A stretch of 26,095 nt of DNA, from assembly GCA_030141605.1 (NCBI GenBank), contig JAQGDQ010000488.1, positions 72,501 through 98,595 of the forward strand, given 5' to 3'. How positions within the stretch are numbered: position 1 is the first letter of the stretch; every line of letters starts with the position of its first letter. Positions 16,501 to 21,765 of this stretch are shown in pieces. Made by a program: the position numbers and the translations under genes. The notes below the pieces were generated by a model, which was not told where the DNA came from, did not search any database, and saw nothing but the letters and a program-made list of their open reading frames with translations. The stretch comes from Tubiluchus corallicola (Eukaryota > Priapulida > Priapulimorpha > Priapulimorphida > Tubiluchidae).

Positions 16501-18605
16501 CCACTCTTTACTGGTGTTGACTTCAACCTCAACTACTGCTTGATCCATCATGGCACTTTCCTTCAAACTAAGTGCAACTAAAGCTTCAGCTGTAGCCGTA
16601 CCTGCAAAAAAACCTTCATCTATAAAACCAACAGTCTGCGACATGTTTTACGTTCTTACCAGCCAAATACTGGCGAATTATACTATATTATAAATTGGGG
16701 TTTTCAAACAGTAAAAGGCATACAAGTCCATTCTACATTTGAATAGAGAGTTTGTGGAATATTCCAAAAAACTTTCCTGCATGCGTGTTATGTTATGTGA
16801 ATAAGCTTTTTCACAACAGAGGTTAAGTGTACCATACACTGGGTCTTAGCTACAACAGTCACGTGACATGTAGGTAAAGCAAAGCCCAGTTCAGTAACTT
16901 TGGTTGTTTTACATGGACTTTACTTAATTATGCATTAGTCTATGCGGGATCTTGCTTCGGAACAACAAAACTGAAGTAGCTAAGGTTCTATCCTAGTATT
17001 CGTATTAGTATTCGGCCCAATCAATTTACTAAACTCCACTGCTAAACACATTTTTCGGACGCCATCTTATTTTGAACTATGATTTAACATACATTTTACT
17101 GCGTGAATAATCAGTGGCAAAATGTTTCTATTAGGGATGAGAGGAAGCTGAAATTTTGGAGCGCGAATACAATCCGAGGCTCACTTTTACTTCAATCCAA
17201 AACCAAATCTCACATTTTGCTTATATACCAAAACCGTTCATAAGTCAGCATAGTTAAAACTATGTTATGATGCTTCAAAAAAGAATGACCCAAAAATTTG
17301 GTCAAAATGTGAATTTTTCGTATTTTGTAAAACCAATGCTAAATATATTGGAGTTTTATATTCTAGCATTAAATTACCAAGAAAATGTCCAAAAAATACT
17401 AAAAACCTAATTTTAATAATAACCCCGCGACCACTTTTCTGGCTAGAAACTAGTACTGCAATTGTAAAAAAAACTTGTATATTCAAACTCTGATAGTAGT
17501 TCACGGACGTAGCCATTTTGCTTCAGATTTTTTGTGTTGACAAGCCCAGATCTTTGTCAGGAAGAGCGTGGATTTAAACATAACATCAAAGTGTTCTTGT
17601 AAAGTCTATAGAAACCAACATTTGTGCGGTTGCTAAGTGTTTCGCAGAATGGCGACAAAAAATAATGGCTGACTTTAACAGCGATTTTCTCAAAGTTATG
17701 TTTTTCAGTGCGTAGCCTGCACTTCAACTTCAATGTAGATTATCTCAGCTTAGAAATAACATAGAACGATGAGCAACATAGCAAAATGATCCTCATGAAA
17801 TGGAGATTCAGGATATGTGAATAACTAGAAAAGCTTAACTGCCGACTTAAATTGACGGATGATTTTGGTATACAAACACACAAATTACTCTTAGAAAACA
17901 ACATTTACTCTTTCAAAATTTGAGACCATAGACCAGTTTCAACTATAGTGCTAAGAAGCCAGTTTTATTGTTTTAAACAAATGAGATATTTCTTCAAACT
18001 GAATGCCTTTGTAAAAAACTAGTGTAATATGAAATGCATAGCAGAGATGTGGAGACAAGCACGTTTTACAAGTTCGCGATAAACTATATTTATATTCACT
18101 TTAACTATTCTTAAAGATAAAACAAAAGATATATTACCGAATTCGCATTTATAACGTAAAATTCTATGAGGAGCTCAGAGTTGCTTTTGGCTTATTCGTT
18201 ATCTACTCATTTCTTTCTGCTGTTACACGTTTACAAAAACTAGTCAGATGTCACAATTCAGCTTCTTGCAGTACAGTGTTTGGTTAGTCTTGGATTAAAA
18301 CATCAAACAAACGGATATGCTTATAGTGATTGATAGATTGGATTTAAAGACTTTAAATTTCACAGCTAGTTTGTGTTTTCTGAGCAACCGGGTTAATTTT
18401 TATCAAAACTAAACATCTGGACGTACACATACTAACGAAAATACCTATTACTATTTAAACTAGGACGTAAACGTTCATGTGTGCGGTAAGTGTGGACTGA
18501 AATACTAGGAAATACCAATGAGTTAATTAAATAACTATGCAAGGTTGCATGTCATGTACACATTGTACCAGTAAAGTCATACTCACTCTCTAAACTTTCC
18601 GCCAT
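1448..18605 (-). CDS. lin9: LIN9 homologue, MuvB/DREAM complex subunit (5' part; 8 exons, 3' end outside window)
   Basis: LIN9 is a nuclear scaffold of the MuvB core (with LIN37, LIN52, LIN54 and RBBP4). MuvB represses cell-cycle genes with p130/E2F4 (DREAM) and activates G2/M genes with B-MYB. Seen here: eight exons (18605-18587, 16601-16465, 14166-14047, 11398-11285, 9705-9575, 7463-7338, 5412-5255, 1581-1448) join in frame, all with GT-AG borders; donor phases are 1,0,0,0,2,2,1,0. The product is about 313 residues so far. Residues 1-92 are acidic. Residues 93-130 include the basic stretch TPSTRVRKKNKL. The DIRP domain spans roughly 150-268, with LRNLLKLPKAHKWVYYE, LTRVEWCKIRRLMGKPRR, LRQKRQKIRLLQQQ and DLPNDIPLPLAIGDKVT. 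Residues 269-313 form the following beta-rich segment (DGLFTGTI, GTYRVSFDR, LGTHTV). Vertebrate LIN9 is about 540 residues, so the B-MYB-binding C-terminal half is missing because it lies past position 1. Identification comes from recalled family motifs; the domain match is unambiguous. Confidence 0.95.
1677..2510 (+). repeat. 46-bp minisatellite, block 1 (18 units)
   Basis: Eighteen consecutive 46-bp units (GGCTTGTTTAGTCATCTAAT + 26 bases ending CAAT) with no length change. They differ mainly by C/T at two sites (GGCY-TGTT and TTYTGACAG). The partial unit GGCTTG at 2505-2510 is where the LTR element enters. The array lies in lin9 intron 7, starting 95 bp upstream (in gene direction) of exon 8. 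Confidence 0.97.
2511..3116 (+). mobile_element. Solo LTR inserted in the 46-bp minisatellite
   Basis: 606 bp beginning TGTCACGG and ending TTTTCACA (TGT...ACA ends), flanked by the 5-bp direct repeat GCTTG (2506-2510 and 3117-3121). The repeat unit resumes exactly after the second GCTTG. Inside are a TATAAAT box (2650-2656) and an AATAAA signal (2862-2867) in the order expected for an LTR read on the plus strand. There are no internal retroelement genes, so this is a solo LTR left by recombination between the two LTRs of a Ty3/BEL-type element. The superfamily is not determined. Confidence 0.85.
3117..3436 (+). repeat. 46-bp minisatellite, block 2 (7 units)
   Basis: Seven more units of the same 46-bp repeat, continuing in register after the LTR. 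They are more divergent than block 1 (for example CTGTATAG, AATGCTATT, TAGTCTATT, ATGCTGAC, and a final 45-bp unit), as expected for the decaying edge of an array. Confidence 0.95.
3437..3739. other. lin9 intron 7, unannotated stretch
   Basis: About 300 bp of moderately AT-rich sequence between the 46-bp array and the dispersed repeat. No feature recognised. Confidence 0.5.
3740..3990 (+). repeat. Dispersed ~240-bp repeat, copy A (lin9 intron 7)
   Basis: Shares long near-identical stretches with 17640-17885 in the same orientation, such as CAATGGCTGACTTTAACAGC versus TAATGGCTGACTTTAACAGC, and an essentially identical ~60-bp core around TCCTCATGAAATGGAGATTC. It contains no ORF, tail or clear inverted repeat. 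Probably a fragment of an unrecognised transposon. Confidence 0.75.
4207..4483 (-). mobile_element. tRNA-derived SINE with (ATT)n tail
   Basis: Read on the minus strand: an A-box-like region (GGTTTAGCCTTGTGGTAACG), a B box in GGTCGTGAGTTCGATA (4433-4418), a body of about 200 bp, then AATAAAGATTATTATTATT ending in about seven ATT units. Pol III boxes followed by a simple 3' tail define a tRNA-type SINE. No convincing target duplication is visible. It lies in lin9 intron 7 in gene orientation. Confidence 0.8.
4628..5150. mobile_element. Non-autonomous DNA transposon with CAGGGATGAGAAT ends
   Basis: 523 bp with terminal inverted repeats (CAGGGATGAGAAT at the left, ATTCTCATCCCTG at the right) and a direct repeat CACTTT immediately outside both ends (4622-4627, 5151-5156). 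It has a GC-rich internal block (about 4670-4735, with GGGGCAAAGCCCCC) and no transposase frame. The ends resemble hAT-type CAGGG termini, but the visible duplication is 6 bp, so the superfamily is left open. The right end is 104 bp from exon 7. Confidence 0.75.
5255..5412 (-). CDS. lin9: lin9 exon 7 (end of DIRP domain)
   Basis: 158 nt; acceptor CTTTTCCAG, donor ACAG|GTAGTT. It completes GKPRRCSPAFF and continues with EEIEALRQKRQKIRLLQQQ (a basic helix) and KDLPNDIPLPLAIGDKVT, which leads into the next domain. These blocks match animal LIN9 closely. The open frame runs on upstream through intron 6 to about 5468, but that stretch has no family similarity and lies beyond the acceptor. Confidence 0.96.
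5413..5815. other. lin9 intron 6, possible degenerate retroelement 3' end
   Basis: No gene. On the minus strand the stretch ends in AAATAAAAAAATACTGAACTG (5497-5467), which looks like the polyadenylation/tail end of an old LINE or SINE copy. No reverse-transcriptase motif is visible upstream of it, so this is only a suggestion. Confidence 0.3.
5818..6417. mobile_element. TA-flanked inverted-repeat element (MITE), 600 bp
   Basis: Perfect 23-bp terminal inverted repeats (5818-5840 and 6395-6417, starting CCGTATATACTCGCATATAA) flanked on both sides by TA (5816-5817, 6418-6419). The motif GGTCGGCTTATAT recurs inside near 5879, 6319 and 6375. No transposase frame is present. The TA target and inverted repeats suggest the Tc1/mariner/pogo assemblage; the family itself is not recognised. 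Confidence 0.8.
6429..7023. mobile_element. Pogo/Tigger-like MITE with TA target duplication
   Basis: 595 bp with ends CAGTGAGTCCTCGCTTAACG and, as inverted complement, CAGTAAGTCCTCGCTTAACG, flanked by TA (6427-6428, 7024-7025). Subterminal ACGTCGTTAAGTGAAA motifs appear in both halves. CAG-starting ends of this type with a TA duplication are characteristic of pogo/Tigger elements. There is no coding capacity. It starts 11 bp after the preceding element ends. Confidence 0.85.
7159..7242 (+). repeat. 21-bp tandem repeat, 4 perfect copies
   Basis: CTATATGTGTTGACCATGGC+C is repeated four times without a mismatch, 96 bp downstream of exon 6 in gene direction. The identity of all copies indicates recent expansion. 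Confidence 0.95.
7338..7463 (-). CDS. lin9: lin9 exon 6 (DIRP domain core)
   Basis: 126 nt; acceptor ACTTTGTAG, donor AG|GTATGG. It encodes VLFLDENEFSLCVRESFPHL and LTRVEWCKIRRLMGKPR, and the split codon with exon 7 supplies the second Arg of GKPRR. The ESFP-L and LTR-EW-KIRR-MGKPRR blocks are the most conserved part of DIRP. The residue after EW is Cys here, where I recall Gly in vertebrate LIN9; the rest of the block is intact. Confidence 0.96.
7464..9020. other. lin9 intron 5, no gene recognised
   Basis: About 1.5 kb of AT-rich sequence. Short open frames on both strands have no recognisable motifs. A stretch near 8670-8690 (GTGAAATAAATGACTTATAA) could be a plus-strand retroelement polyadenylation region, but nothing upstream supports it. 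Confidence 0.4.
9023..9121 (+). repeat. Impure (CT)n microsatellite
   Basis: Pyrimidine tract made of CT and CACT units (CTCTCTCTCTCTCTCTCTT core at about 9064-9086). It reads as GA on the lin9 sense strand within intron 5. Confidence 0.9.
9575..9705 (-). CDS. lin9: lin9 exon 5 (start of DIRP domain)
   Basis: 131 nt; strong polypyrimidine acceptor (CTTTTTTTTCAG) and CG|GTGAGC donor, leaving two bases of an Arg codon. It encodes KTHGLGTPEKR and then LRNLLKLPKAHKWVYYE and FFYSSLD. The run LRNLLKLPKAHKW, an aromatic pair and FYS followed by D are hallmarks of the first part of the LIN9 DIRP domain. Confidence 0.95.
9818..10143. mobile_element. Pogo/Tigger-like MITE, 326 bp
   Basis: Left end CAGCTGACCCTCGTTAAACC and right end, as inverted complement, CATTCAACCCTCGTTAAACC; both sides carry TA (9816-9817, 10144-10145). 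Internal GGATATCGGATAAGACGGAC and a second ATATCGGATAAATCGAAC are subterminal repeats in opposite halves. No ORF. The CCCTCGTTAAACCGGA ends match the pogo-type pattern. Located in lin9 intron 4, 113 bp upstream (gene direction) of exon 5. Confidence 0.85.
10291..10851 (-). mobile_element. 5S-rRNA-headed SINE (SINE3 type), full length
   Basis: Read on the minus strand: a 5S-rRNA head (10849-10731), a GC-rich body of about 420 bp, and a short (CAA)n-like tail (CCAACAACAACAATCAACA). It is flanked by an 11-bp perfect direct repeat ACATAAGCATG at 10280-10290 and 10852-10862, a target-primed reverse-transcription signature. The head followed by a body instead of a T-run terminator separates this from a genuine 5S gene. 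GATGCCAACA occurs both just after the head and just before the tail. Same orientation as lin9, in intron 4. Confidence 0.85.
10731..10849 (-). pseudogene. 5S rRNA sequence forming the SINE head
   Basis: Nearly complete 119-nt 5S rRNA match on the minus strand. It starts CCCTACGGGCATATCACGTT, contains the internal promoter blocks GAAGTTAAGCAATG (A-box region) and GGATGGGTGACCGTCTAG (C-box region), and ends AATACCAGGTGCTGTAGGC. It then continues TTGCGGGGG with no oligo-T terminator. Pol III promoter blocks look intact, so transcription into the SINE body is possible. Because of the SINE body and target duplication I treat it as retroposed, not as a functional 5S gene. Confidence 0.9.
10989..11100 (+). 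pseudogene. Diverged 5S-like sequence (old SINE3 head?)
   Basis: TTACGAAGTTAATCAATGGC and CTGGTTAGTAAATGGATGGATCACC (by parts) follow the order and spacing of the 5S rRNA internal promoter (GAAGTTAAGCAATG, then TGGTTAGTACTCGGATGGGTGACC). Roughly two thirds of positions match by eye. It points the opposite way to the intact copy, 138 bp from it. Likely an older 5S-derived SINE relic. Confidence 0.5.
11285..11398 (-). CDS. lin9: lin9 exon 4
   Basis: 114 nt, 38 codons, phase 0 at both ends; acceptor TTTTATAG, donor CAG|GTAATT. It encodes PSTRVRKKNKLFYNENE followed by a Thr/Pro/Lys-rich segment ending PRKSVPQKSQ. The basic stretch followed by an aromatic and acidic residues is typical of LIN9 just before DIRP. 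TP and SP-type sites in this region are phosphorylation candidates by family analogy only. Confidence 0.88.
11501..11959. mobile_element. piggyBac-like MITE with TTAA duplication, 459 bp
   Basis: Flanked by TTAA (11497-11500, 11960-11963) with ends CCCTTTCA...TGAAAGGG. The tetranucleotide TTAA duplication and CCCTT-type ends are diagnostic of the piggyBac superfamily. An ATCCCGT-G-AT motif occurs twice, near the left end (about 11518) and at about 11817. No transposase. Located in lin9 intron 3, 98 bp upstream (gene direction) of exon 4. Confidence 0.75.
12520..12995 (+). repeat. 28-bp minisatellite, 16 units plus a degenerate one
   Basis: Unit AACACAATAATCACAGATTG+TCACTGAT. Three main variants (CAATAATCACAGATTG, CAACAATCACTGATTG, CAATACGCACAGAATG) are interleaved rather than blocked, all exactly 28 bp. 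The last unit (12968-12995) is heavily mutated. In lin9 intron 3. Confidence 0.96.
12996..14046. other. lin9 intron 3, proximal part; possible retroelement tail
   Basis: A 134-codon hydrophobic plus-strand frame (13076-13480) has no recognisable motif and is probably chance. The T-rich stretch ending GGAGAAAAATAAAATTACTATTACTATTACTAT (by parts, 13950-13982) looks like the 3' end of a plus-strand LINE or SINE with an (ATT/ACT)n tail. (TCTAA)4 follows at 14009-14030. The region ends at the exon 3 donor. Confidence 0.35.
14047..14166 (-). CDS. lin9: lin9 exon 3
   Basis: 120 nt, 40 codons, phase 0 at both ends; acceptor ATTTTCAG, donor ACG|GTGAGC. It begins FSDDVAVKIEEDENP, continuing the acidic run, and ends RDRYPSMPVRT. 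That runs directly into PSTRVRKKNKL of exon 4, making the basic motif that precedes the DIRP region in animal LIN9. Confidence 0.88.
14413..14895 (+). mobile_element. hAT-like MITE, copy 1
   Basis: 483 bp with CAGGGGTGTGCAAAT ends in inverted orientation, GC-rich subterminal GGCCGGGCC/GGGCCGC motifs, and no ORF of note. Flanking 8-mers ACCTAGAC and GACTATAC agree at 5 of 8 positions around a central CTA, compatible with a worn 8-bp hAT target duplication. Nearly identical to the inverted copy at 15896-16409. Intron 2 of lin9. Confidence 0.85.
14904..15887. other. Spacer between inverted hAT copies, with poly-G tract
   Basis: No gene. It contains a (GT)n-then-G tract at 15121-15172, with an uninterrupted run of 18 G (15149-15166) followed by A and five G. 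The rest is AT-rich, with no recognised element. Confidence 0.6.
15121..15172 (+). repeat. (GT)n followed by an 18-G homopolymer
   Basis: TTTGTTTG and GTGTGTGTGTGCGC lead into 18 consecutive G, then A and five more G. Homopolymers of this length are error-prone in assembly, so the exact count is uncertain. Confidence 0.85.
15896..16409 (-). mobile_element. hAT-like MITE, copy 2 (inverted, perfect 8-bp TSD)
   Basis: 514 bp with perfect 16-bp inverted ends CAGGGGTGTGCAAATT and an exact 8-bp duplication TAGTAAAC (15888-15895, 16410-16417), the hAT hallmark. It is the reverse complement of copy 1. The 31-bp length difference equals an internal tandem duplication around GCCATTAACCCTTACAAGA (about 16060-16120). 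No transposase. The right end is 55 bp from lin9 exon 2. Confidence 0.93.
16465..16601 (-). CDS. lin9: lin9 exon 2
   Basis: 137 nt between a T-rich TTTTTTGCAG acceptor and a GAG|GTACTT donor. It encodes an acidic stretch starting TATAEALVALSLKESAMMD and ending DSSEMEE. The N-terminal region of LIN9 is poorly conserved, so support comes from the open frame, the splice borders and the phase match with both neighbours. One end of a hAT-like element lies only 55 bp past the donor. Confidence 0.85.
16602..17639. other. lin9 intron 1, distal part, no gene
   Basis: AT-rich; short frames without motifs. AGGGATGAGA at about 17133 resembles the end of the 4628-5150 element, but no matching inverted end is visible. 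Confidence 0.45.
17640..17885 (+). repeat. Dispersed ~240-bp repeat, copy B (lin9 intron 1)
   Basis: Second copy of the sequence at 3740-3990, same orientation, about 13.9 kb apart. The core around TCCTCATGAAATGGAGATTC through AAAAGCTTAACTGCCGACT is unchanged; the flanking parts have substitutions and small indels. Confidence 0.75.
17886..18586. other. lin9 intron 1, proximal part, no gene
   Basis: About 700 bp of AT-rich DNA upstream (plus-strand coordinates) of the exon 1 donor. No repeat, RNA gene or conserved frame recognised. Confidence 0.45.
18587..18605 (-). CDS. lin9: lin9 exon 1 (start codon)
   Basis: The coding part is only 19 nt: ATG at 18605-18603, encoding MAESLE plus the first base of a Ser codon, then a GTGAGT donor (18586-18581). 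This ATG was chosen because its phase (one spare base) matches exon 2, which begins with two bases completing the codon. Its context is good (A at -3, G at +4). Another ATG 7 nt upstream (18612-18610) is in the wrong phase for exon 2. The assignment is an inference from splice phase; the 5' UTR limit is unknown. Confidence 0.8.
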
Positions 18606-18760
18606 CTTCCATTAAGAACTAATCGTTCATGATTCAGTGATTTCGGTCTATCATTACGACTACAACTACGTGATCGGCTACCAATTCAATTTTTTGTCAT
18701 CTACGGACTGCCGTAGCCTCGAAGTATTGTTCTGCACTCCAGAGTATTAGGTTCGGCATG
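18606..18760 (-). promoter_or_regulatory. lin9: Candidate lin9 5' UTR and promoter
   Basis: Directly upstream of the lin9 start codon. A CCAAT pentamer lies at 18681-18685 (plus-strand reading), about 76 bp from the ATG; CCAAT boxes bound by NF-Y are common in cell-cycle promoters. No TATA box is obvious. The transcription start is not visible, so this is placed by position only. Confidence 0.3.
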
Positions 18761-20084
18761 AAATGAAACTTAGAAAAATAAAAACAATTGTTTTACTTGT
18801 TTAATTTACATAAATACACGACAAACAACGATAACAAAATTGTCACAATGATAGTTGTAACATGCAGCATCAGTAAGACACGCTCAGCAATTAGCATAAT
18901 AGAACTATAACTACAAAAACAACAACAATAACAACAACAACAGCAACAACAACGACAACAACAACAATAATAATAATTGTAATGATGATGAGGGCAATAA
19001 CAACAGTAACATACATTAACAACGACAACAACTCTATTAACATAGTTAATGAAATCTTAATAATTAGTTCAACCACAGGCTATTACTTCTATAACTTTTC
19101 TGGAGATTGGAACAATAATGACAAAGTGCCTATCATATATTTAAAGCTGCGCGATACACTAAAATACGTAGTGTAAAACACGTTATATTGGCACTTATTT
19201 TGGGAAAACTTGGGAACTTTTGTGTATGTAGTTACAGACAGAGAGGCGTTCGTGTCAACAGTCAACTATAGACCACGGGATTAATAATAACAACATATAG
19301 TTACAGATAATTGTGAAGTCTCGTCAGCAAATGCTAGCTAGCTAGTAAACAAATTATAAACCTTTAATATTATATATCGATAAAATTACGGAACGCTTGA
19401 CATGAGGTAGTCTTAAAATTTCACTGATCATTTTTATGCAAACCTTGGCACTGAAACCCAAACTTATAGCTGGAACGTGAAAGCACGGATACAGACGAAG
19501 AAAAGTAAAGCTTTGGAATAATTTTCTAGTGACAGAAGGTGTTAATTTGTGTTTTTGAGTAGGAACATGATTCGGGTAAAGCATCACATATAGGTGGTAG
19601 CTGGTGCAATTCAAATGTCACCTCTTGGCTCACATTGCTAGAAGAAGAAGAGAGGTAGGAGGCATATCTGTTGCAGCGCTGCAACAGCTAGTGCATCACA
19701 GTCAGCATTTCAAGACATCACAACCACTGTAACACTGACTGCTGTCACACTTTGATTTGAAATACCTTTATTGAAATAAAATTTTTTTGTTATTTTACAT
19801 TATTCAATCAGTTGAGCAAAAATTCAAAATTACGCAAATTATTTTCGTGAAAAAGGTAAAAGTTACTGCAAAAATAAAATGAGTGGTTCAGTGCTGTAAA
19901 AGCCCATAGGTCACATTAATCAGATCGCTTCCTTTACTGTGTGAAAGCATAATGTTGATCTGTCGAGGCAGCAATACTGAATACACTTATTTTAACCTTG
20001 CTCAAAGAATTAATAAGTCGTTTTGAAAAGTGCAAAAATTTGAAACTATGAGTGCCATGTTGAATTTAAAACAGATTTATAAAT
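18761..20084. other. Intergenic region between lin9 and the LINE remnant
   Basis: No gene recognised. It contains the (CAA)n tract at 18910-18980 and a 20-bp perfect palindrome CTGTTGCAGCGCTGCAACAG at 19668-19687. An A-rich stretch (about 19760-19795, TATTGAAATAAAATTTTTTT) could be an old retroposon tail. Short open frames lack motifs. Confidence 0.5.
18910..18980 (+). repeat. (CAA)n/(TAA)n microsatellite
   Basis: Impure ACAACAACAATAACAACAAC-type tract ending in AATAATAATAATT, followed by short GATGATGAGG. Confidence 0.9.
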
Positions 20085-20738
20085 TATTAGGATAGATTTG
20101 ACGATCCTTCTCATCTACCGCTTCTCTATTGTGGAATCAAACGTCTATTCACACACAGCAGTGTGAGTCAGTATCTATTTTTAAACACGCCTCAAAACCT
20201 TTTTATCCAAAAAAGCGCTTAACCTGTAATTTAAATTGGATTTCCATTAGATCTTACATTTTATCCGAAGAATTGTATTGTACGTGTTATTTAACTAAGC
20301 TCTTTTTTACCTTTACTGCAGTGTATAATTTTTAAGTTCATTATGATGTACTTTTACTCACATTTTGCATCTCATTTTGACTGTAATCATTTTAGCATTT
20401 TATGGTGACGGTAACATAAATTAGCTGCTCTACTTCGTTTTTACGTTTTATCTTTTTTCTGTTATATAATCATATTCACATAATTTTTTCTTGCCGACAA
20501 TTTTGTAAACAACTGTACATTATTATTATCATTTTACTTAATTCGTAACTAATTATTGTGATACTTATTCATCATCTTCATTTATTATTATTCTTTTTTT
20601 ACTTATGCTATTGATGTTATGTTTGTTTTTATATTTTTGCTTTTGTTATTATGTTATGTCTATATGTCTATCTGCAGCATCACCGTTTATTTTTCATAGA
20701 CTAATCTATTTATAAGAAAGGGCAGGGACTAGATGACC

Positions 20739-21095
20739 NNNNNNNNNNNNNNNNNNNNNNNNNNNNNNNNNNNNNNNNNNNNNNNNNNNNNNNNNNNNNN
20801 NNNNNNNNNNNNNNNNNNNNNNNNNNNNNNNNNNNNNNNNNNNNNNNNNNNNNNNNNNNNNNNNNNNNNNNNNNNNNNNNNNNNNNNNNNNNNNNNNNNN
20901 NNNNNNNNNNNNNNNNNNNNNNNNNNNNNNNNNNNNNNNNNNNNNNNNNNNNNNNNNNNNNNNNNNNNNNNNNNNNNNNNNNNNNNNNNNNNNNNNNNNN
21001 NNNNNNNNNNNNNNNNNNNNNNNNNNNNNNNNNNNNNNNNNNNNNNNNNNNNNNNNNNNNNNNNNNNNNNNNNNNNNNNNNNNNNNNNNNNNNNN
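20739..21095. other. Assembly gap (357 N)
   Basis: Run of N. The bases on either side form an inverted repeat (GGGCAGGGA left, TCCCTGCCC right), so the missing sequence may be a hairpin or repeat that defeated assembly. Confidence 0.99.
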
Positions 21096-21183
21096 CCTAT
21101 GGTCCTTCCCTGCCCTGCTCCATGACTATAATTACTTAATATTTTAAAATTTTTGATGTTAAACTAATTGGAGAAAATAAATG

Positions 21184-21234
21184 TTCTATGTCTATGTCTA
21201 TGTCTATGTCTATGTCTATGTCTATGTCTATGGA
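21184..21234 (+). repeat. (TCTATG)n microsatellite, LINE tail
   Basis: About eight TCTATG units directly after AATAAATGT, consistent with the 3' tail of the preceding LINE copy. Confidence 0.9.
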
Positions 21235-21357
21235 TTTGAGGCGAATAAATTATTATTGTTTTATTGAATAAAAACGAAATTTCAATTTTGAAACATTAAG
21301 GACAGAGTAAAATTTTAAAATCAAACACTACACAGTATACAGAAATGTGGGAAAGAT

Positions 21358-21530
21358 GTTACCGACAGATTAAATTAATTTTTGCAGTGTTTTGCCGAAG
21401 TTTAGAAAAAATATTTGCGACAGATTATAATTAATTTTCGCAGCATTTTACAAAAATTTTGGCAACGATATTTGCAACAGACTATAATTAATTTTGGTGT
21501 GTTTTACACAATTATTTCGGTAAATAAGAC
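21358..21530 (+). repeat. Degenerate ~57-bp tandem repeat, 3 copies
   Basis: Three successive units share CGACAGATTAtAATTAATTTT, then a GCAG-GTTTT-type segment and ATATTTG before the next unit. Divergence is substantial. Confidence 0.6.
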
Positions 21531-21547
21531 AATAGAGCTGGTTAAAT

Positions 21548-21553
21548 TTTATT
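21548..21553 (-). terminator. Candidate polyadenylation signal of the GT32-like gene
   Basis: AATAAA on the minus strand, about 215 nt downstream of the stop codon at 21768-21766. It is the first canonical hexamer noticed after the stop; cleavage-site evidence is absent. Confidence 0.4.
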
Positions 21554-21765
21554 TCAACAATATTTTCTATAAAATGTTGTAGTGGGTCTTCTGTCCACTC
21601 CCCTTCACTTAAAGGGCTGTTGAAGATCATAATTATCAGATGCATCTGTTACTGTCATGGTCAGATTCTGATTTTATCTGTAGCTTCGACTTTCTCTCTG
21701 TTACACTTTGACTTAATTGACACAAATTTTTAGCATTGATCGTCAATTTTAATTAGGACGTGTGT

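Larger units (their letters stand above)
20085..21234 (+). mobile_element. CR1/L2-type LINE 3' remnant (contains assembly gap)
   Basis: A plus-strand frame at about 20100-20230 reads SFSSTASLLWNQ, then QCESVSIFKHASKPF. This is the pattern (SLWN-LP..., S-S-FK--LK--LF) that ends the reverse transcriptase ORF of CR1/L2-clade LINEs. A 3' UTR of about 900 bp follows, interrupted by the N run, and it ends GAGAAAATAAATGTTCTATG with a (TCTATG)n tail, as many such LINEs do. Upstream stops show it is a dead 5'-truncated copy. The clade assignment is from memory of the C-terminal pattern. Confidence 0.65.

Noticed and set aside
16305-16532. Short frames within the hAT-like copies
   Set aside because: Lie within non-autonomous elements, shared by both copies only because the element is repeated; no transposase motifs.
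19354-19614. 86-codon minus-strand frame upstream of lin9
   Set aside because: No recognisable domain, no supporting splice or promoter context.
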